Origin: CAZNXJ01 sp964577115
GTDB taxonomy: Bacteria > Planctomycetota > Planctomycetia > Pirellulales > Pirellulaceae
Reading direction: 5' to 3'
Length of the DNA stretch: 64,000 nt
Assembly (NCBI GenBank): GCA_964577115.1
Contig: CAZNXJ010000002.1
Location: 1-64,000, forward strand
In this document: positions 9,298-18,064 of the stretch, piece after piece
How positions within the stretch are numbered: position 1 is the first letter of the stretch
Layout of the letters: each line of letters starts with the position of its first letter
Made by a program: the position numbers and the translations under genes
The notes under the pieces: generated by a model
The model's input: the letters and a program-made list of their open reading frames with translations, nothing else
What the model was told of the DNA's origin: nothing
Databases searched by the model: none

Positions 9298-10127
9298 TTG
9301 CGCCGTCCCAGCGGAGCGAGGACTTGTTCGACGCGTTTCCCGGCTTCCGCCACGATCGAGTCGATCTTGTTGCGGAAGTAGCTGAAGGCGACCATCGCCG
9401 GGATGGCGACAACCAGTCCCATAAACGTGGTGATCAACGCTTCGCTGATGCCGCCGGCCAGCTGATGCGGCCGAGCCATCCCGCCCGTGGCGGCAATCTG
9501 GTCGAAGGCCTTGATCATGCCCGAGACGGTACCGAGCAGTCCAAACATCGGGGCGATCGCACCGATAACTCCGAGCACCTCGGTTTTGCGATATAGCTTC
9601 GCCGTCTGGTCTTCGCCGGCTTCCTCCGCCGCGACACGATACTCCGCGAATCCAAACTCGCTGCTCTGGTAACGCTCCAGTCCCGCAAGGACGACGTTGG
9701 AAAACAGCGTGGCGTGTTCGGGCTGCTGCGCCCACTGAATCGCTTCGTCGATGCGTCCTTCGCGAATCAGTTGCTCGAGATCCTGGATAACATCTTCGGG
9801 CATCAGCACGGCTTTACGGATCGTTAGTGCATGCTCGACGATAAACCCCACCCCCACCATGGATAGCAGGAAGATGATCAGCCCGGCAAAGCCGCTTTGA
9901 AGCAGTGAGGCGAGCAGTGTGCGCTGCGGCGCGGGCGCCGAGCTCTGCGAAGGGCTCGCTTCGGCTTCCCCGCTGGGCTCCGGCGTCACGTCCTCAACGT
10001 CTTCGAGCGACTCGGCGAACGGATCCTGAGCCCAGGCCATCTGGTCACAGTAGTAGGAGAGTGCGGCGAGGCCGAGCAGTGCCGCGACACACAAGGTTAT
10101 TGAGCGAATCGGATGAGACCAAAACAA
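9294..10127 (-). CDS. exbB: MotA/TolQ/ExbB proton channel family protein
   Basis: 277 residues, using a TTG start at 10127 with an AGGA-type Shine-Dalgarno about nine bases upstream. An N-terminal hydrophobic segment (residues 10-27, possible signal peptide) leads to an acidic/Pro-rich linker. Three membrane helices then follow at about 80-98, 184-204 and 230-250. The segment VLGVIGAIAPMFGLLGTVSG is the family hallmark (G-AP--GLLGTV), and ALITTFMGLVVAIPAMV is the third helix. ExbB/TolQ forms the pentameric proton channel that, with ExbD dimers, drives energy-dependent work in the envelope. The extended exported N-terminus is common in planctomycete versions. It precedes two exbD genes. Confidence 0.95.
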   Translation of the reverse strand: MFWSHPIRSITLCVAALLGLAALSYYCDQMAWAQDPFAESLEDVEDVTPEPSGEAEASPSQSSAPAPQRTLLASLLQSGFAGLIIFLLSMVGVGFIVEHALTIRKAVLMPEDVIQDLEQLIREGRIDEAIQWAQQPEHATLFSNVVLAGLERYQSSEFGFAEYRVAAEEAGEDQTAKLYRKTEVLGVIGAIAPMFGLLGTVSGMIKAFDQIAATGGMARPHQLAGGISEALITTFMGLVVAIPAMVAFSYFRNKIDSIVAEAGKRVEQVLAPLGRRK

Positions 10128-10248
10128 GGCAGAATTCCTGAGAGAAACAAAGCGGTGGATTCAAGCATCCGCGAATGACGGATTTTGTTGAACCAGAATT
10201 CACCTAAGAAAAGCGCGAACAAGAGGAGAGCGGTTTGGAGTCGTGGTT

Positions 10249-11361
10249 TCAGGGTGGCGAGCCGTCGGTTCGCGATGCGGCAGAGCGGAGGCGAAGAGCG
10301 TAATAGGTTCCCGAATACCTATCGAGCAATTCGCCACGTACCGCCACACTGCCCGTTCGGTCGCCGGCAGCAGCCAACGCTTGGGTCGTGTGGTAAAGTC
10401 CGGCAGCGGCTAGCTCCGGGTATTGCTCACCAAACTCGGCCGGCAGGCGCATCAGAAGCAACATCGCGTCTTGCTGTGCGGGTAGTTCCTCGGCGCCGAG
10501 CCCAGCGCGCCCCAGCCAGTACAGGGCGAGTGCGCGGGAAAGACCTTCGTACTGGGACCAGGCCGCACGGACCTGCTGCGTCGCGGCCGCCGGCTCGCCA
10601 CGCTCGATCTCTTGTTGGGCGGAAAGCAGCAGGGCCATCTGTGCGATTATGGGATTCGACGTGTCGAGCTGCTCGAGTGGAGCACGGGCGCGGTCCGTGT
10701 CGCCGGCTGCAAGGGCCAGCGATGCATAATAAACACGGGCGCCATCGGGCCAAGGCTGGCGCATGGCCGCGATCGCTCGGCCGACTCGCGGCACGGCTTC
10801 GCGCGCCGCGTCGGCATCGAACCAGACCGGCGGCAACTCGTCACTGAGCCCTGTTTCGGGATACCATCGCAGCTGCCGCTCGCCTGGCAACATCTCCCGC
10901 CACTGTTCAGCTGGCACGGCACGCAGACATTCGATGCCTAGCAGGTAGGGCTCCACCGCCAGCTCGCGCCGTCCCGCATCCAGGCGCCCCCACATCAGCG
11001 CCTGGAAGACCATGTATGCCGTCTTGCTCCGCCGCTTCACGAAGTGCGGAAACACCGCTTCGGCATGGTTCAGCAACCCCTGATAGTCCCCGACACTCAG
11101 TCGCTGCCGGATCCGATAAAGGGGCTCACCGAGCGTCGCAAGCATCTGATCGAATTCGGCCTGCCGGTTGCCAAGCGACGCTTTCTCAACCTCATCCCAT
11201 GTCAACACGCGGCGGTCGTCCAGCACAACGCCGTCCTCATCGAACGACGCGACGGTCCGATCGGTGATCACTTCGAGGTTGCGAAGGATGATCCGATCGG
11301 CTGCCGAGGCCGAATAGGCGAAGACCAGCCAGCAGGCGAGCGTCCATAGACCTCGGCCCAC
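10249..11361 (-). CDS. Exported helical-repeat hypothetical protein
   Basis: About 370 residues. The GTG at 11361 is preferred because it gives a signal peptide (VGRGLWTLACWLVFAYSASA then ADRI). The further upstream in-frame reading is rich in Cys and Arg and looks non-coding, although a GTG at 11502 overlapping the previous stop (TAGTG) remains possible. The mature protein starts with a short beta module (IILRNLEVITDRTVASFDED, resembling the start of the secreted protein at 1160-2110) and continues with TPR-like helices (AALGLYHTTQALAAAGDRT-type). It lies about 120 bases upstream of exbB on the same strand and probably belongs to the same envelope system. No specific function is assigned. 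Confidence 0.72.
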   Translation of the reverse strand: MGRGLWTLACWLVFAYSASAADRIILRNLEVITDRTVASFDEDGVVLDDRRVLTWDEVEKASLGNRQAEFDQMLATLGEPLYRIRQRLSVGDYQGLLNHAEAVFPHFVKRRSKTAYMVFQALMWGRLDAGRRELAVEPYLLGIECLRAVPAEQWREMLPGERQLRWYPETGLSDELPPVWFDADAAREAVPRVGRAIAAMRQPWPDGARVYYASLALAAGDTDRARAPLEQLDTSNPIIAQMALLLSAQQEIERGEPAAATQQVRAAWSQYEGLSRALALYWLGRAGLGAEELPAQQDAMLLLMRLPAEFGEQYPELAAAGLYHTTQALAAAGDRTGSVAVRGELLDRYSGTYYALRLRSAASRTDGSPP

Positions 11362-11501
11362 GCCAGCCCGGATCGCTCGGTCGCTGTCGCAGCACGTCGC
11401 CCTACGACTTCGACAACGTACCGGCCCCGCCCTGGGAACTCTCGACCCTCGGGCCAGGCAGCCGGCGTTCGCGGTGTTGACTGGCTGGTATCCCACGCGC
11501 A

Positions 11502-11975
11502 CTAGCCGTACTCCACAGCCTGATCCAGGATCTCTTGAATGTCCGCCGCGTTGATGCTCCGGGCCACGGCAAATCCACGCTGCGACAAGGAGAACTCGCG
11601 GTAGAGATGATGCAGCACAAGACCGGCCGAGCAGAGTTGCCGGAACCCTTCCATACATCGAATGGTGAATTGCGGGTCCTGCCGGCGGCGGAACACGAGG
11701 CCGCGCTCCGGTTCGAGCTCGACATGCACGGCCAGCAGCCGTTCGGGTGTCTCGAAGGCGGTGTTCACTGCTTTGACTTCGAGCAACCCGCGTTCGCGGG
11801 CGGCGTACAAAATGGCTTTCGCTTCGATGGAAAGCGGCCCCCCAGCACCGGGCGCATCACCCCGCAGGGCCTGTCCACACAGGGCCGCCAGCGCCGCGAT
11901 CGTGGGCGTTCCCGTTCCGAGAGCTTCCCACGTTCGATGCAGGTTATCGTCGTTCGGAGGAAAAGATGTGAGCAA
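11502..11975 (-). CDS. Conserved hypothetical protein, first gene of the Exb operon
   Basis: 157 residues, read from a TTG start at 11975 (MLTSFPPNDDN), since no ATG is available in frame nearby. There is no signal peptide and no membrane helix, so it is probably cytoplasmic. Visible features are an alpha-helical N-terminal half (IAALAALCGQALRG, IEAKAILYAARERGLLEVKA) and a charged middle (VELEPERGLVFRRRQDP). It lies directly before the exported repeat protein and the ExbB/ExbD genes on the same strand, so co-transcription is likely. The family was not recognised and no function is claimed. Confidence 0.65.
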   Translation of the reverse strand: MLTSFPPNDDNLHRTWEALGTGTPTIAALAALCGQALRGDAPGAGGPLSIEAKAILYAARERGLLEVKAVNTAFETPERLLAVHVELEPERGLVFRRRQDPQFTIRCMEGFRQLCSAGLVLHHLYREFSLSQRGFAVARSINAADIQEILDQAVEYG

Positions 11976-12330
11976 TTTGCGGGCGTCTCAATCGTGGTAG
12001 GAAGTTATTTTTGCGTCCCCAAACGGGTGTTCCCCGTTTATTCTAGGAAGTCGCGGGGGCGAACGGCTACTAACGAAGGATTTTCGCCGCCGGGGCGGCG
12101 TGGACATTGACGACGATTCGGCCTCCTTCGCGTTGAACCGACAGCCCGAATCCATGGCCGCTCGGGGCTGGCCATCGCCCGATTTCCCGAGGCGGGAACA
12201 GTGTTTCTGTCATTGGATCGAGCCGCATGACGCAGTATCATGGGGGGCGCTGGAATCCTGCCCTGCACTGCCCTTCCGTTTCGGCATCGCATTTTCCCAC
12301 CTGTATCGCGAACACGAGAGACTAGCTCGC
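11976..12330. other. 355-bp divergent intergenic region, nothing firm
   Basis: This gap separates the minus-strand Exb operon from cstA on the plus strand and should hold promoters for both. No convincing -35/-10 pair, RNA gene or conserved ORF was found. The plus-strand frame continues open upstream of cstA, but its composition does not look coding and the CstA family starts at the ATG at 12331. Confidence 0.5.
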
Positions 12331-14121
12331 ATGAGTCTCCTGGCCATCGTTGGACTATCGGCGCTCCTGCTGACCATTGCCTACTGGTCCTATGGCGTGC
12401 TGCTCGGGCGGTTGTTCCGGCTGAACCGGCACGCGACGACTCCCGCGCAAGAATTGCGAGACGATGTGGACTACATGCCACTCGCCCCCAGCGCGCTGAT
12501 GGGCCAGCACTTCTCGGCGATCGCGGCGGCGGGACCGATCGTTGGACCGATCCTCGCGGGCATAATGTTCGGCTGGCTTCCCGCGCTGTTGTGGATTCTC
12601 GTTGGAGCGATCTTTGTCGGCGGCGTGCACGATTTCGCCGCGCTGACTGCATCGATTCGGCACAAGGCCCGCAGTGTGGCCGAAGTCGTTCGCTGCCACA
12701 TGAGCCCGCTTTCGTACATTTTGTTTCTCGCGTTCGTCTGGCTGGCGCTCGTCTACATCATCGTGGCGTTTACAGACATCACGGCATCGTCGTTTGTCGG
12801 TCAGCAGACACTCGAGAACGGCCAGGTAGTACGGGGCGGCGGCATCGCCACGTCGTCGCTCTTGTACCTCGCGCTGCCCATCGCCATGGGACTTCTGCTG
12901 CGCTACGGCCGTTGGCGGCTCGGTGTCGCGACGCTGGTTTTCGTGCCGCTGATTGGCGTGGCGATTTGGATCGGCCAATACGCGCCGTTCGATGTCGGCA
13001 CCATCATTCAGTATTTCCGCCCGGGATGGTCGGAGGCGGACGCCACCCAAATGGCTCAGAAAACGTGGTCCGTCACGCTGCTGATCTATTGCTTTATCGC
13101 CTCGATCGTCCCGGTATGGCTGCTGCTTCAGCCGCGCGGACATCTGGGAGGCTACTTCCTTTATCTCGCGTTGGCCGGCGGCGCACTCGGCCTGGTGCTC
13201 GGCGGCAATTCGATCGAATTCCCCGCCTTCCGGGGTTGGACATCGCCGCGCGGAGAAACGTTGTTCCCGATGCTGTTCATCACGATCGCCTGCGGAGCCT
13301 GCTCGGGCTTCCACGCACTGATCGCCAGCGGCACCACGTCCAAGCAATTGCGTTACGAGACCGACGCGCGCTTGATCGGCTACGGCACGATGCTACTCGA
13401 GGGCATGGTCGCCATCGTTTCGCTCTGCTGCGTCATGATCCTCGCCAGCAACTCGCCGCTGCTGGAAAATCCGCAGCCAAATTTCATTTACGCGCAAGGC
13501 ATCGGCAACTTTCTCGAAGTGCTGCACATTCCCGCCGCGTTCGGCGTTTCCTTCGCATTGATGGCGTTCACGACGTTCGTCTATGACACGCTCGACGTCT
13601 GCACGCGGCTGGGACGATTCATCATTCAGGAACTGACGGGGCTGCATGGGCGCGCCGGACGCTGGCTGGGAACCGCGGCCACGGCGGGTGCCCCGATCTT
13701 CTTCCTCGTGCAAACATCTATCGATCCGGCAACGGGCAAGGCCGTGCCGGTATGGCGCACGTTCTGGTCCTTGTTCGGAGCGAGCAATCAGTTGCTCGCT
13801 GCGCTGACGCTGCTGAGCGTCACGGTGTGGCTGTGGAAAACGCGCCGCGCGTTCTGGGTGTGGCTGGTCACAGGTGTGCCGTTGATCTGGATGTACGTGA
13901 TGAGCACCTGGGCCCTGCTCTCGATCATCAATGCGCATCGCCTGAACGAGCGGCTGTGGACAGCGGTTCCCTGCGTGGCCATCGTCTTGGTCGTTCTCGC
14001 GGCCATCATGCTGATCGAAGCGATTCGAATTATCATCGAATCCTTCCGGCGACCTGAATCGCCGGAACCTCTGTATGCGAGCGCGCCGCCCGCAACTCGA
14101 CTCGAAGCAGGTACTCCATGA
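12331..14121 (+). CDS. cstA: Carbon starvation protein CstA family transporter
   Basis: 596 residues of polytopic membrane protein with the CstA signature regions: an N-terminal helix (MSLLAIVGLSALLLTIAYWS), the conserved HFSAIAAAGPIVGPILAG stretch, and VGGVHDFAALTASIRHKARS. Family members take up peptides or pyruvate in an energy-dependent way when carbon is scarce. The start ATG at 12331 matches the usual CstA N-terminus. A longer in-frame upstream extension is rejected. The stop overlaps the next ATG (ATGA), coupling it to a DUF997-type small membrane protein and then an SSS symporter. That is an unusual partnership for CstA. The protein falls within the family's usual length. Confidence 0.95.
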   Translation: MSLLAIVGLSALLLTIAYWSYGVLLGRLFRLNRHATTPAQELRDDVDYMPLAPSALMGQHFSAIAAAGPIVGPILAGIMFGWLPALLWILVGAIFVGGVHDFAALTASIRHKARSVAEVVRCHMSPLSYILFLAFVWLALVYIIVAFTDITASSFVGQQTLENGQVVRGGGIATSSLLYLALPIAMGLLLRYGRWRLGVATLVFVPLIGVAIWIGQYAPFDVGTIIQYFRPGWSEADATQMAQKTWSVTLLIYCFIASIVPVWLLLQPRGHLGGYFLYLALAGGALGLVLGGNSIEFPAFRGWTSPRGETLFPMLFITIACGACSGFHALIASGTTSKQLRYETDARLIGYGTMLLEGMVAIVSLCCVMILASNSPLLENPQPNFIYAQGIGNFLEVLHIPAAFGVSFALMAFTTFVYDTLDVCTRLGRFIIQELTGLHGRAGRWLGTAATAGAPIFFLVQTSIDPATGKAVPVWRTFWSLFGASNQLLAALTLLSVTVWLWKTRRAFWVWLVTGVPLIWMYVMSTWALLSIINAHRLNERLWTAVPCVAIVLVVLAAIMLIEAIRIIIESFRRPESPEPLYASAPPATRLEAGTP

Positions 14122-14426
14122 GCCAAAAATCGACCGGCCAGCCGCCGGACGAGCTCCGGCACTCACGCCGCGAAGCCATTATTTCTCTCGCCGTATGGGC
14201 CGCCGCGACAATCTACTCCGTCGCCTACTGCTACACGTACGGACATACCCGCCCCGTCGAAGAGCTCAGGTTTATCTGGGGCTTTCCCGATTGGGTGTTC
14301 TGGGGAGTGCTCATGCCGTGGGGTGCCTGCACCGTGTTCTCCATCTGGTTTTCCGGCTATTACATGACGGATTGCGAGTGGGCGGAGGGCGACCTGGGCG
14401 AAACACCGGACGAAGCGGCGCAGTAG
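14118..14426 (+). CDS. Small membrane protein, DUF997/YhdT-like
   Basis: 102 residues with two predicted membrane helices (about 22-40, AIISLAVWAAATIYSVAYCY, and about 56-78, WVFWGVLMPWGACTVFSIWF). A charged N-terminus and an acidic C-terminus (CEWAEGDLGETPDEAAQ) flank them. The FPDWVFWGV and WF-SGYYM pattern is that of DUF997/YhdT proteins. By family knowledge these are encoded immediately before PanF-type sodium:solute symporters and are thought to be accessory subunits. Here it lies between cstA (ATGA overlap) and such a symporter (10-base gap). The assignment rests on pattern, size and position. Confidence 0.8.
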   Translation: MSQKSTGQPPDELRHSRREAIISLAVWAAATIYSVAYCYTYGHTRPVEELRFIWGFPDWVFWGVLMPWGACTVFSIWFSGYYMTDCEWAEGDLGETPDEAAQ

Positions 14427-14429
14427 GAG
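14425..14429 (+). promoter_or_regulatory. Shine-Dalgarno deciding a TTG start
   Basis: AGGAG overlaps the stop codon of the DUF997-like gene and stands seven bases before the TTG at 14437. The first downstream ATG (14461) has no such site, so the TTG is the likely start of the symporter. Confidence 0.6.
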
Positions 14430-14436
14430 CAGAAGG

Positions 14437-16098
14437 TTGAATAGCACTTCGACACAAAGCATGACGGTCTTTATCACCCTTCTCATCTTCATTGCGGTGT
14501 CCGTCTGGCTCGGGACGCTCGCCCAACGGCTCGTGCGCCGCGGCTCGTTCTTGACCAGCTACTTCCTCGGCAACCGAGGGCTCGGCGTCTGGACCATGGC
14601 GCTGACCGCGACCGTTCAGAGCGGTGGGACCTTCATGGGCTTTCCCTCGCTGGTGTACAGCCATGGGTGGGTCGTTATCGTCTGGATCGCCGGCTACATG
14701 GTTGTGCCGCTGATCGGCTTCGGCCTGTTCGCCAAACGGCTCGCGTACCTTTCGCGGCGCACGGGGGCCATCACGGTTCCCGATCTGTTCCGGCATCGCT
14801 TTGACAGCCCCGCGCTGGGAGTCGCCGCATCGCTGATCATTATCTTGCTGATGAGCGTCATGATGGTGGCCCAATTCAAGGCCGGCGCGATCATCATGAA
14901 GCTCTGCTGGCCGTTCGGCCTCGACAGCACCGCAGCGAATCCCGAGGCCATTGATTACGCCTACTACACGGGCCTGGTTGTGTTTACCGTCACGGTCATC
15001 GGGTACACGCTGATCGGCGGTTTTATGGCATCCGTTTGGACCGACCTATTTCAGAGCATCATGATGCTGATCGGCGTCCTGGTCCTGCTCCTGCTGACGC
15101 TGCCGGCGGTCGGAGGTCTGGAAGCGGCCACGCATGCGGCCATCGCAAACACCGACGCGTCCTATGCTTCCGTCCCCGGTTTTGGGGATGGCGAGCGTGT
15201 TTTTTTACCACTTGGCCTGGCCATCTCGTTCTTTTTCATCTGGCCGTTCGCGGGTGCCGGCTCGCCCGCCAGCATGGTGCGCGTGATGGCGGCGCAGAGC
15301 ACGCCCGTACTGCGGCGATCGATGATCGTGCTCTGCATTTACAACCTCCTGATCTACATCCCGCTCGTCGTCATCTGCATCGCCGGCCGCGGTTTGCTTC
15401 CAGACGTTGTCAACACGGACGAGATCGTCCCGCAATTGGCGCTAACGACGGGCAGCAAGATACCCGGTGGGGCGCTGTTGGCGGCGATCGTCATGGCCGC
15501 TCCGTTCGGTGCTGTGATGGCCACCGTCAGCTGCTACCTCTTGGTCATTTCCTCGGGCCTGGTACGCGATATTTATCTGCGTTTTATTCGGCCGGAAGCC
15601 AGTTACGGCGAGTTGCGGCTGGTCAATAACATCGCCATGGTGCTGGTCGGTGCCATCGCCATTGGCGCGAACATTCGCCCGGTCGAATATCTTCAGGCGC
15701 TGGTCGTACTAAGCGGCACTCTGTCGGCCGCCGCATTTCTGACGCCGACGATCATGGCCTGTTACTGGCGCCGCGCGACCCCGCAAGGCGCGCTTGCCTC
15801 CATGCTGAGCGGGATTGCGACGATTTTCGCGCTGTTCGCCTACGGGTGGTGGAACCGCGCGCAAGGCTTTGATCAGCCCATCGGCATCGCCAACCGGTTC
15901 GCCCCGTATTACCTGGGCAACGTCGATCCGGTGATCTGGGGCATGGGCGTTTCGGCAATTGCGGGCCTGGTCGTCAGCCTCCTGACGCCTGCCATGGCCG
16001 AAGGAAAGCTCGACGAAATTTTCGAAACGGCGCCCCTGCCGCTGGATGATGCACAGCTTTCCGAGGCAAGCTCCGCGTCTCAGACTTCGGCCGTCTGA
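14437..16098 (+). CDS. Sodium:solute symporter (SSS family)
   Basis: 553 residues with about 13 membrane helices. It resembles sodium/pantothenate-type SSS transporters: an N-terminal helix (MTVFITLLIFIAVSVWLG), the SYFLGNRGLGVWTMALTATV segment with the conserved (S/T)-F-GNR pattern, and TGAITVPDLFRHRF. The TTG at 14437 is taken as start because of the adjacent AGGAG. ATG 14461 is the alternative. The substrate cannot be read from sequence: co-transcription with CstA suggests a carboxylate, amino acid or peptide-derived nutrient, but this is inference. The 3' end overlaps the convergent ABC exporter gene by 19 bases. Confidence 0.93.
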   Translation: MNSTSTQSMTVFITLLIFIAVSVWLGTLAQRLVRRGSFLTSYFLGNRGLGVWTMALTATVQSGGTFMGFPSLVYSHGWVVIVWIAGYMVVPLIGFGLFAKRLAYLSRRTGAITVPDLFRHRFDSPALGVAASLIIILLMSVMMVAQFKAGAIIMKLCWPFGLDSTAANPEAIDYAYYTGLVVFTVTVIGYTLIGGFMASVWTDLFQSIMMLIGVLVLLLLTLPAVGGLEAATHAAIANTDASYASVPGFGDGERVFLPLGLAISFFFIWPFAGAGSPASMVRVMAAQSTPVLRRSMIVLCIYNLLIYIPLVVICIAGRGLLPDVVNTDEIVPQLALTTGSKIPGGALLAAIVMAAPFGAVMATVSCYLLVISSGLVRDIYLRFIRPEASYGELRLVNNIAMVLVGAIAIGANIRPVEYLQALVVLSGTLSAAAFLTPTIMACYWRRATPQGALASMLSGIATIFALFAYGWWNRAQGFDQPIGIANRFAPYYLGNVDPVIWGMGVSAIAGLVVSLLTPAMAEGKLDEIFETAPLPLDDAQLSEASSASQTSAV

Positions 16099-17993
16099 AG
16101 TTCAACCATGCGCCGGTAGTACTGATCTTGATCCATCAGCTGCTGGTGCGTGCCGATTTCGACAATGCGTCCCTGATCGAGCACGAGGATGCGGTCGGCC
16201 AGCGTCACGGTGCTCATGCGATGCGCAATGACGAAGCACGTGCGGCCGCGCAAGAGCGTATTGAGGCTGCGCTGTATGTAGCGCTCGCTTTCCGTGTCCA
16301 GGTTGCTGGTGGCCTCGTCGAGAATCAGGATCTTGGGATCGGCTAGAATCGCACGGGCGATGGCCAGCCGTTGACGCTGCCCGCCGCTGAGCCGCACCCC
16401 CCGCTCGCCAATCACCGTCTCGTAGCCCTTTTCGAGCGACATGATGAATTCGTGAGCGTACGCGGCGCGCGCGGCTTCTTCCAGTTCCGCCTGTGTCGCT
16501 CCGCGCCGAGCGTATGCGATGTTCTCGGCAATCGTTCCGTCAAACAGAAACACATCCTGTTCGACGACGCCCAGCAGCGCCCGGTAGCTGTCCACGTGGA
16601 TATCCCGCAGATCGCGCCCGTCCAGCTCCACGCGGCCGCTCGTCGGATCATAGAACCGAGCGACGAGATTGCAGAGCGTCGTTTTGCCCGATCCGCTGCG
16701 GCCCACCAGCGCGATCGTCTCGCCGGGGCGCACTTCGAAGGAAATATTCTGCAACACCTCCCGGGTACTGCCTGGATAATGAAAGCTCACATCGACAAAC
16801 CGGATAGCGCCCTGCACCTGGTCGCGCGAGACACGGATCGACTGGGGCGATGGAAGCATTTCGCGAGGCTCTTCGAGTACGTCGAGGATGCGATCGAGGC
16901 CGGCGAGGTTGTTCTGGAACGTCGTCGCGCTGGCAACGAGCGTCGCGAGCGGATCGAGCAGCAGGGCAAGATAGAACAGGAACATCATGAGGTCGCCGAG
17001 CGTCATCGCGTTTTGCAGAATCCGCGAGCCGCCGTAGGCCAGCAGGGCTGTCGAGGCGAGCGGAATCAGCAGTTCCCACACGAGTTCGACCGCCCGTGCC
17101 CACCACCAGGCGAACAGTTGCTGGCGGACGAGCAAATTATTGGTCCGCACGAACCGCAGGCTTTCGCTCTGCTCGCGGCCAAACGCGCGCACTACGCGCA
17201 TGCCGCCAAACGCCTCGGTCGTATAGCTGTCGATGTCCTGGCGCTGCGAGCGGATGTCGCGGTACAGGGGGCGAATCCGCCGGATCCACGTGCGATGGGT
17301 GAAATAAACGATCGGCAGGAGCGCAAGACCGCCAATCATCATGCGCCAATCGACCCAGACGAGAATGATCAGGCTGCCAATCAGCTGAATAATCGCTCGC
17401 CAAGGATTGTAAATCATGCTGAAGATCAGCTCGGAAACACCTCCCGTATCCTCACGCAGGAGGCTCGCCGCGCCGCCCGTCTTCAGTTCAAAGACTCGGT
17501 GCAAGGGCAGGCGAACGGCATGTTCGAACACGCGGCGCCGCAAGCTGACCTGCAAATAATTCATCGCCTGCGTCGCGTGCCATCGGCCCCATAAGTGGAT
17601 GAGTGTGGCAATAAATGTCACGACGATCACGGCCGCCGCGATGGCCAGCAGCAGGTGCAGCCGATCCTGGGCCCACGAGTAGCGAGCCAGCCATGCGGGC
17701 AGCGGCGACTCGGTCGTGAACACGTAGTCGATGGCGAACTTCGTTCCCGCGGGCGGAATCAGGCGCAGGAGTGTCGCTATTGTGAGCGTTGTGAGCGCAA
17801 AGACGACGGGCTTACGCTGCCCGCGCATGAGTCTCCAGAACGTGCGGAGCAGTTCAAAAAACGAGCGTTGTCGCGGAGGCTTGATGCGGTCGGGCGCCGC
17901 TGCGCTGCTGCCCGCTCGCCGCGCTTTGGTCGTTTCGCGGTACTCTCGAAACCTCTGCCGGCTAGAAGATACAATCATGAAGCGTGGCTGCAC
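16080..17993 (-). CDS. ABC exporter, fused permease and ATPase (MsbA-like)
   Basis: 637 residues: an N-terminal basic tail, a six-helix transmembrane domain (about residues 55-340) and a C-terminal nucleotide-binding domain. In the latter, GRSGSGKTT is Walker A, LSGGQRQRLAIARA is the signature, and ILILDEATSNLD is Walker B with the D-loop. IAHRMSTV contains the switch histidine. Family members export lipids, lipopolysaccharide precursors, peptides or drugs as homo- or heterodimers. Nothing local decides the substrate. An internal ATG five codons downstream is an equally possible start. The gene is divergent from the DPP III-like gene and its 3' end overlaps the symporter gene. Confidence 0.94.
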   Translation of the reverse strand: MQPRFMIVSSSRQRFREYRETTKARRAGSSAAAPDRIKPPRQRSFFELLRTFWRLMRGQRKPVVFALTTLTIATLLRLIPPAGTKFAIDYVFTTESPLPAWLARYSWAQDRLHLLLAIAAAVIVVTFIATLIHLWGRWHATQAMNYLQVSLRRRVFEHAVRLPLHRVFELKTGGAASLLREDTGGVSELIFSMIYNPWRAIIQLIGSLIILVWVDWRMMIGGLALLPIVYFTHRTWIRRIRPLYRDIRSQRQDIDSYTTEAFGGMRVVRAFGREQSESLRFVRTNNLLVRQQLFAWWWARAVELVWELLIPLASTALLAYGGSRILQNAMTLGDLMMFLFYLALLLDPLATLVASATTFQNNLAGLDRILDVLEEPREMLPSPQSIRVSRDQVQGAIRFVDVSFHYPGSTREVLQNISFEVRPGETIALVGRSGSGKTTLCNLVARFYDPTSGRVELDGRDLRDIHVDSYRALLGVVEQDVFLFDGTIAENIAYARRGATQAELEEAARAAYAHEFIMSLEKGYETVIGERGVRLSGGQRQRLAIARAILADPKILILDEATSNLDTESERYIQRSLNTLLRGRTCFVIAHRMSTVTLADRILVLDQGRIVEIGTHQQLMDQDQYYRRMVELQTAEV

Positions 17994-18064
17994 GACTCAT
18001 CAGCGAAAGGTGAAAAATGCTCGGCACCCGCGGTTATTCGCACCCCCTCAACAACCGTTCGGCA

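Noticed and set aside
12240..13586. 448-codon plus-strand frame inside cstA
   Set aside because: Arg/His-rich translation with no family match, fully inside the well-supported CstA frame.
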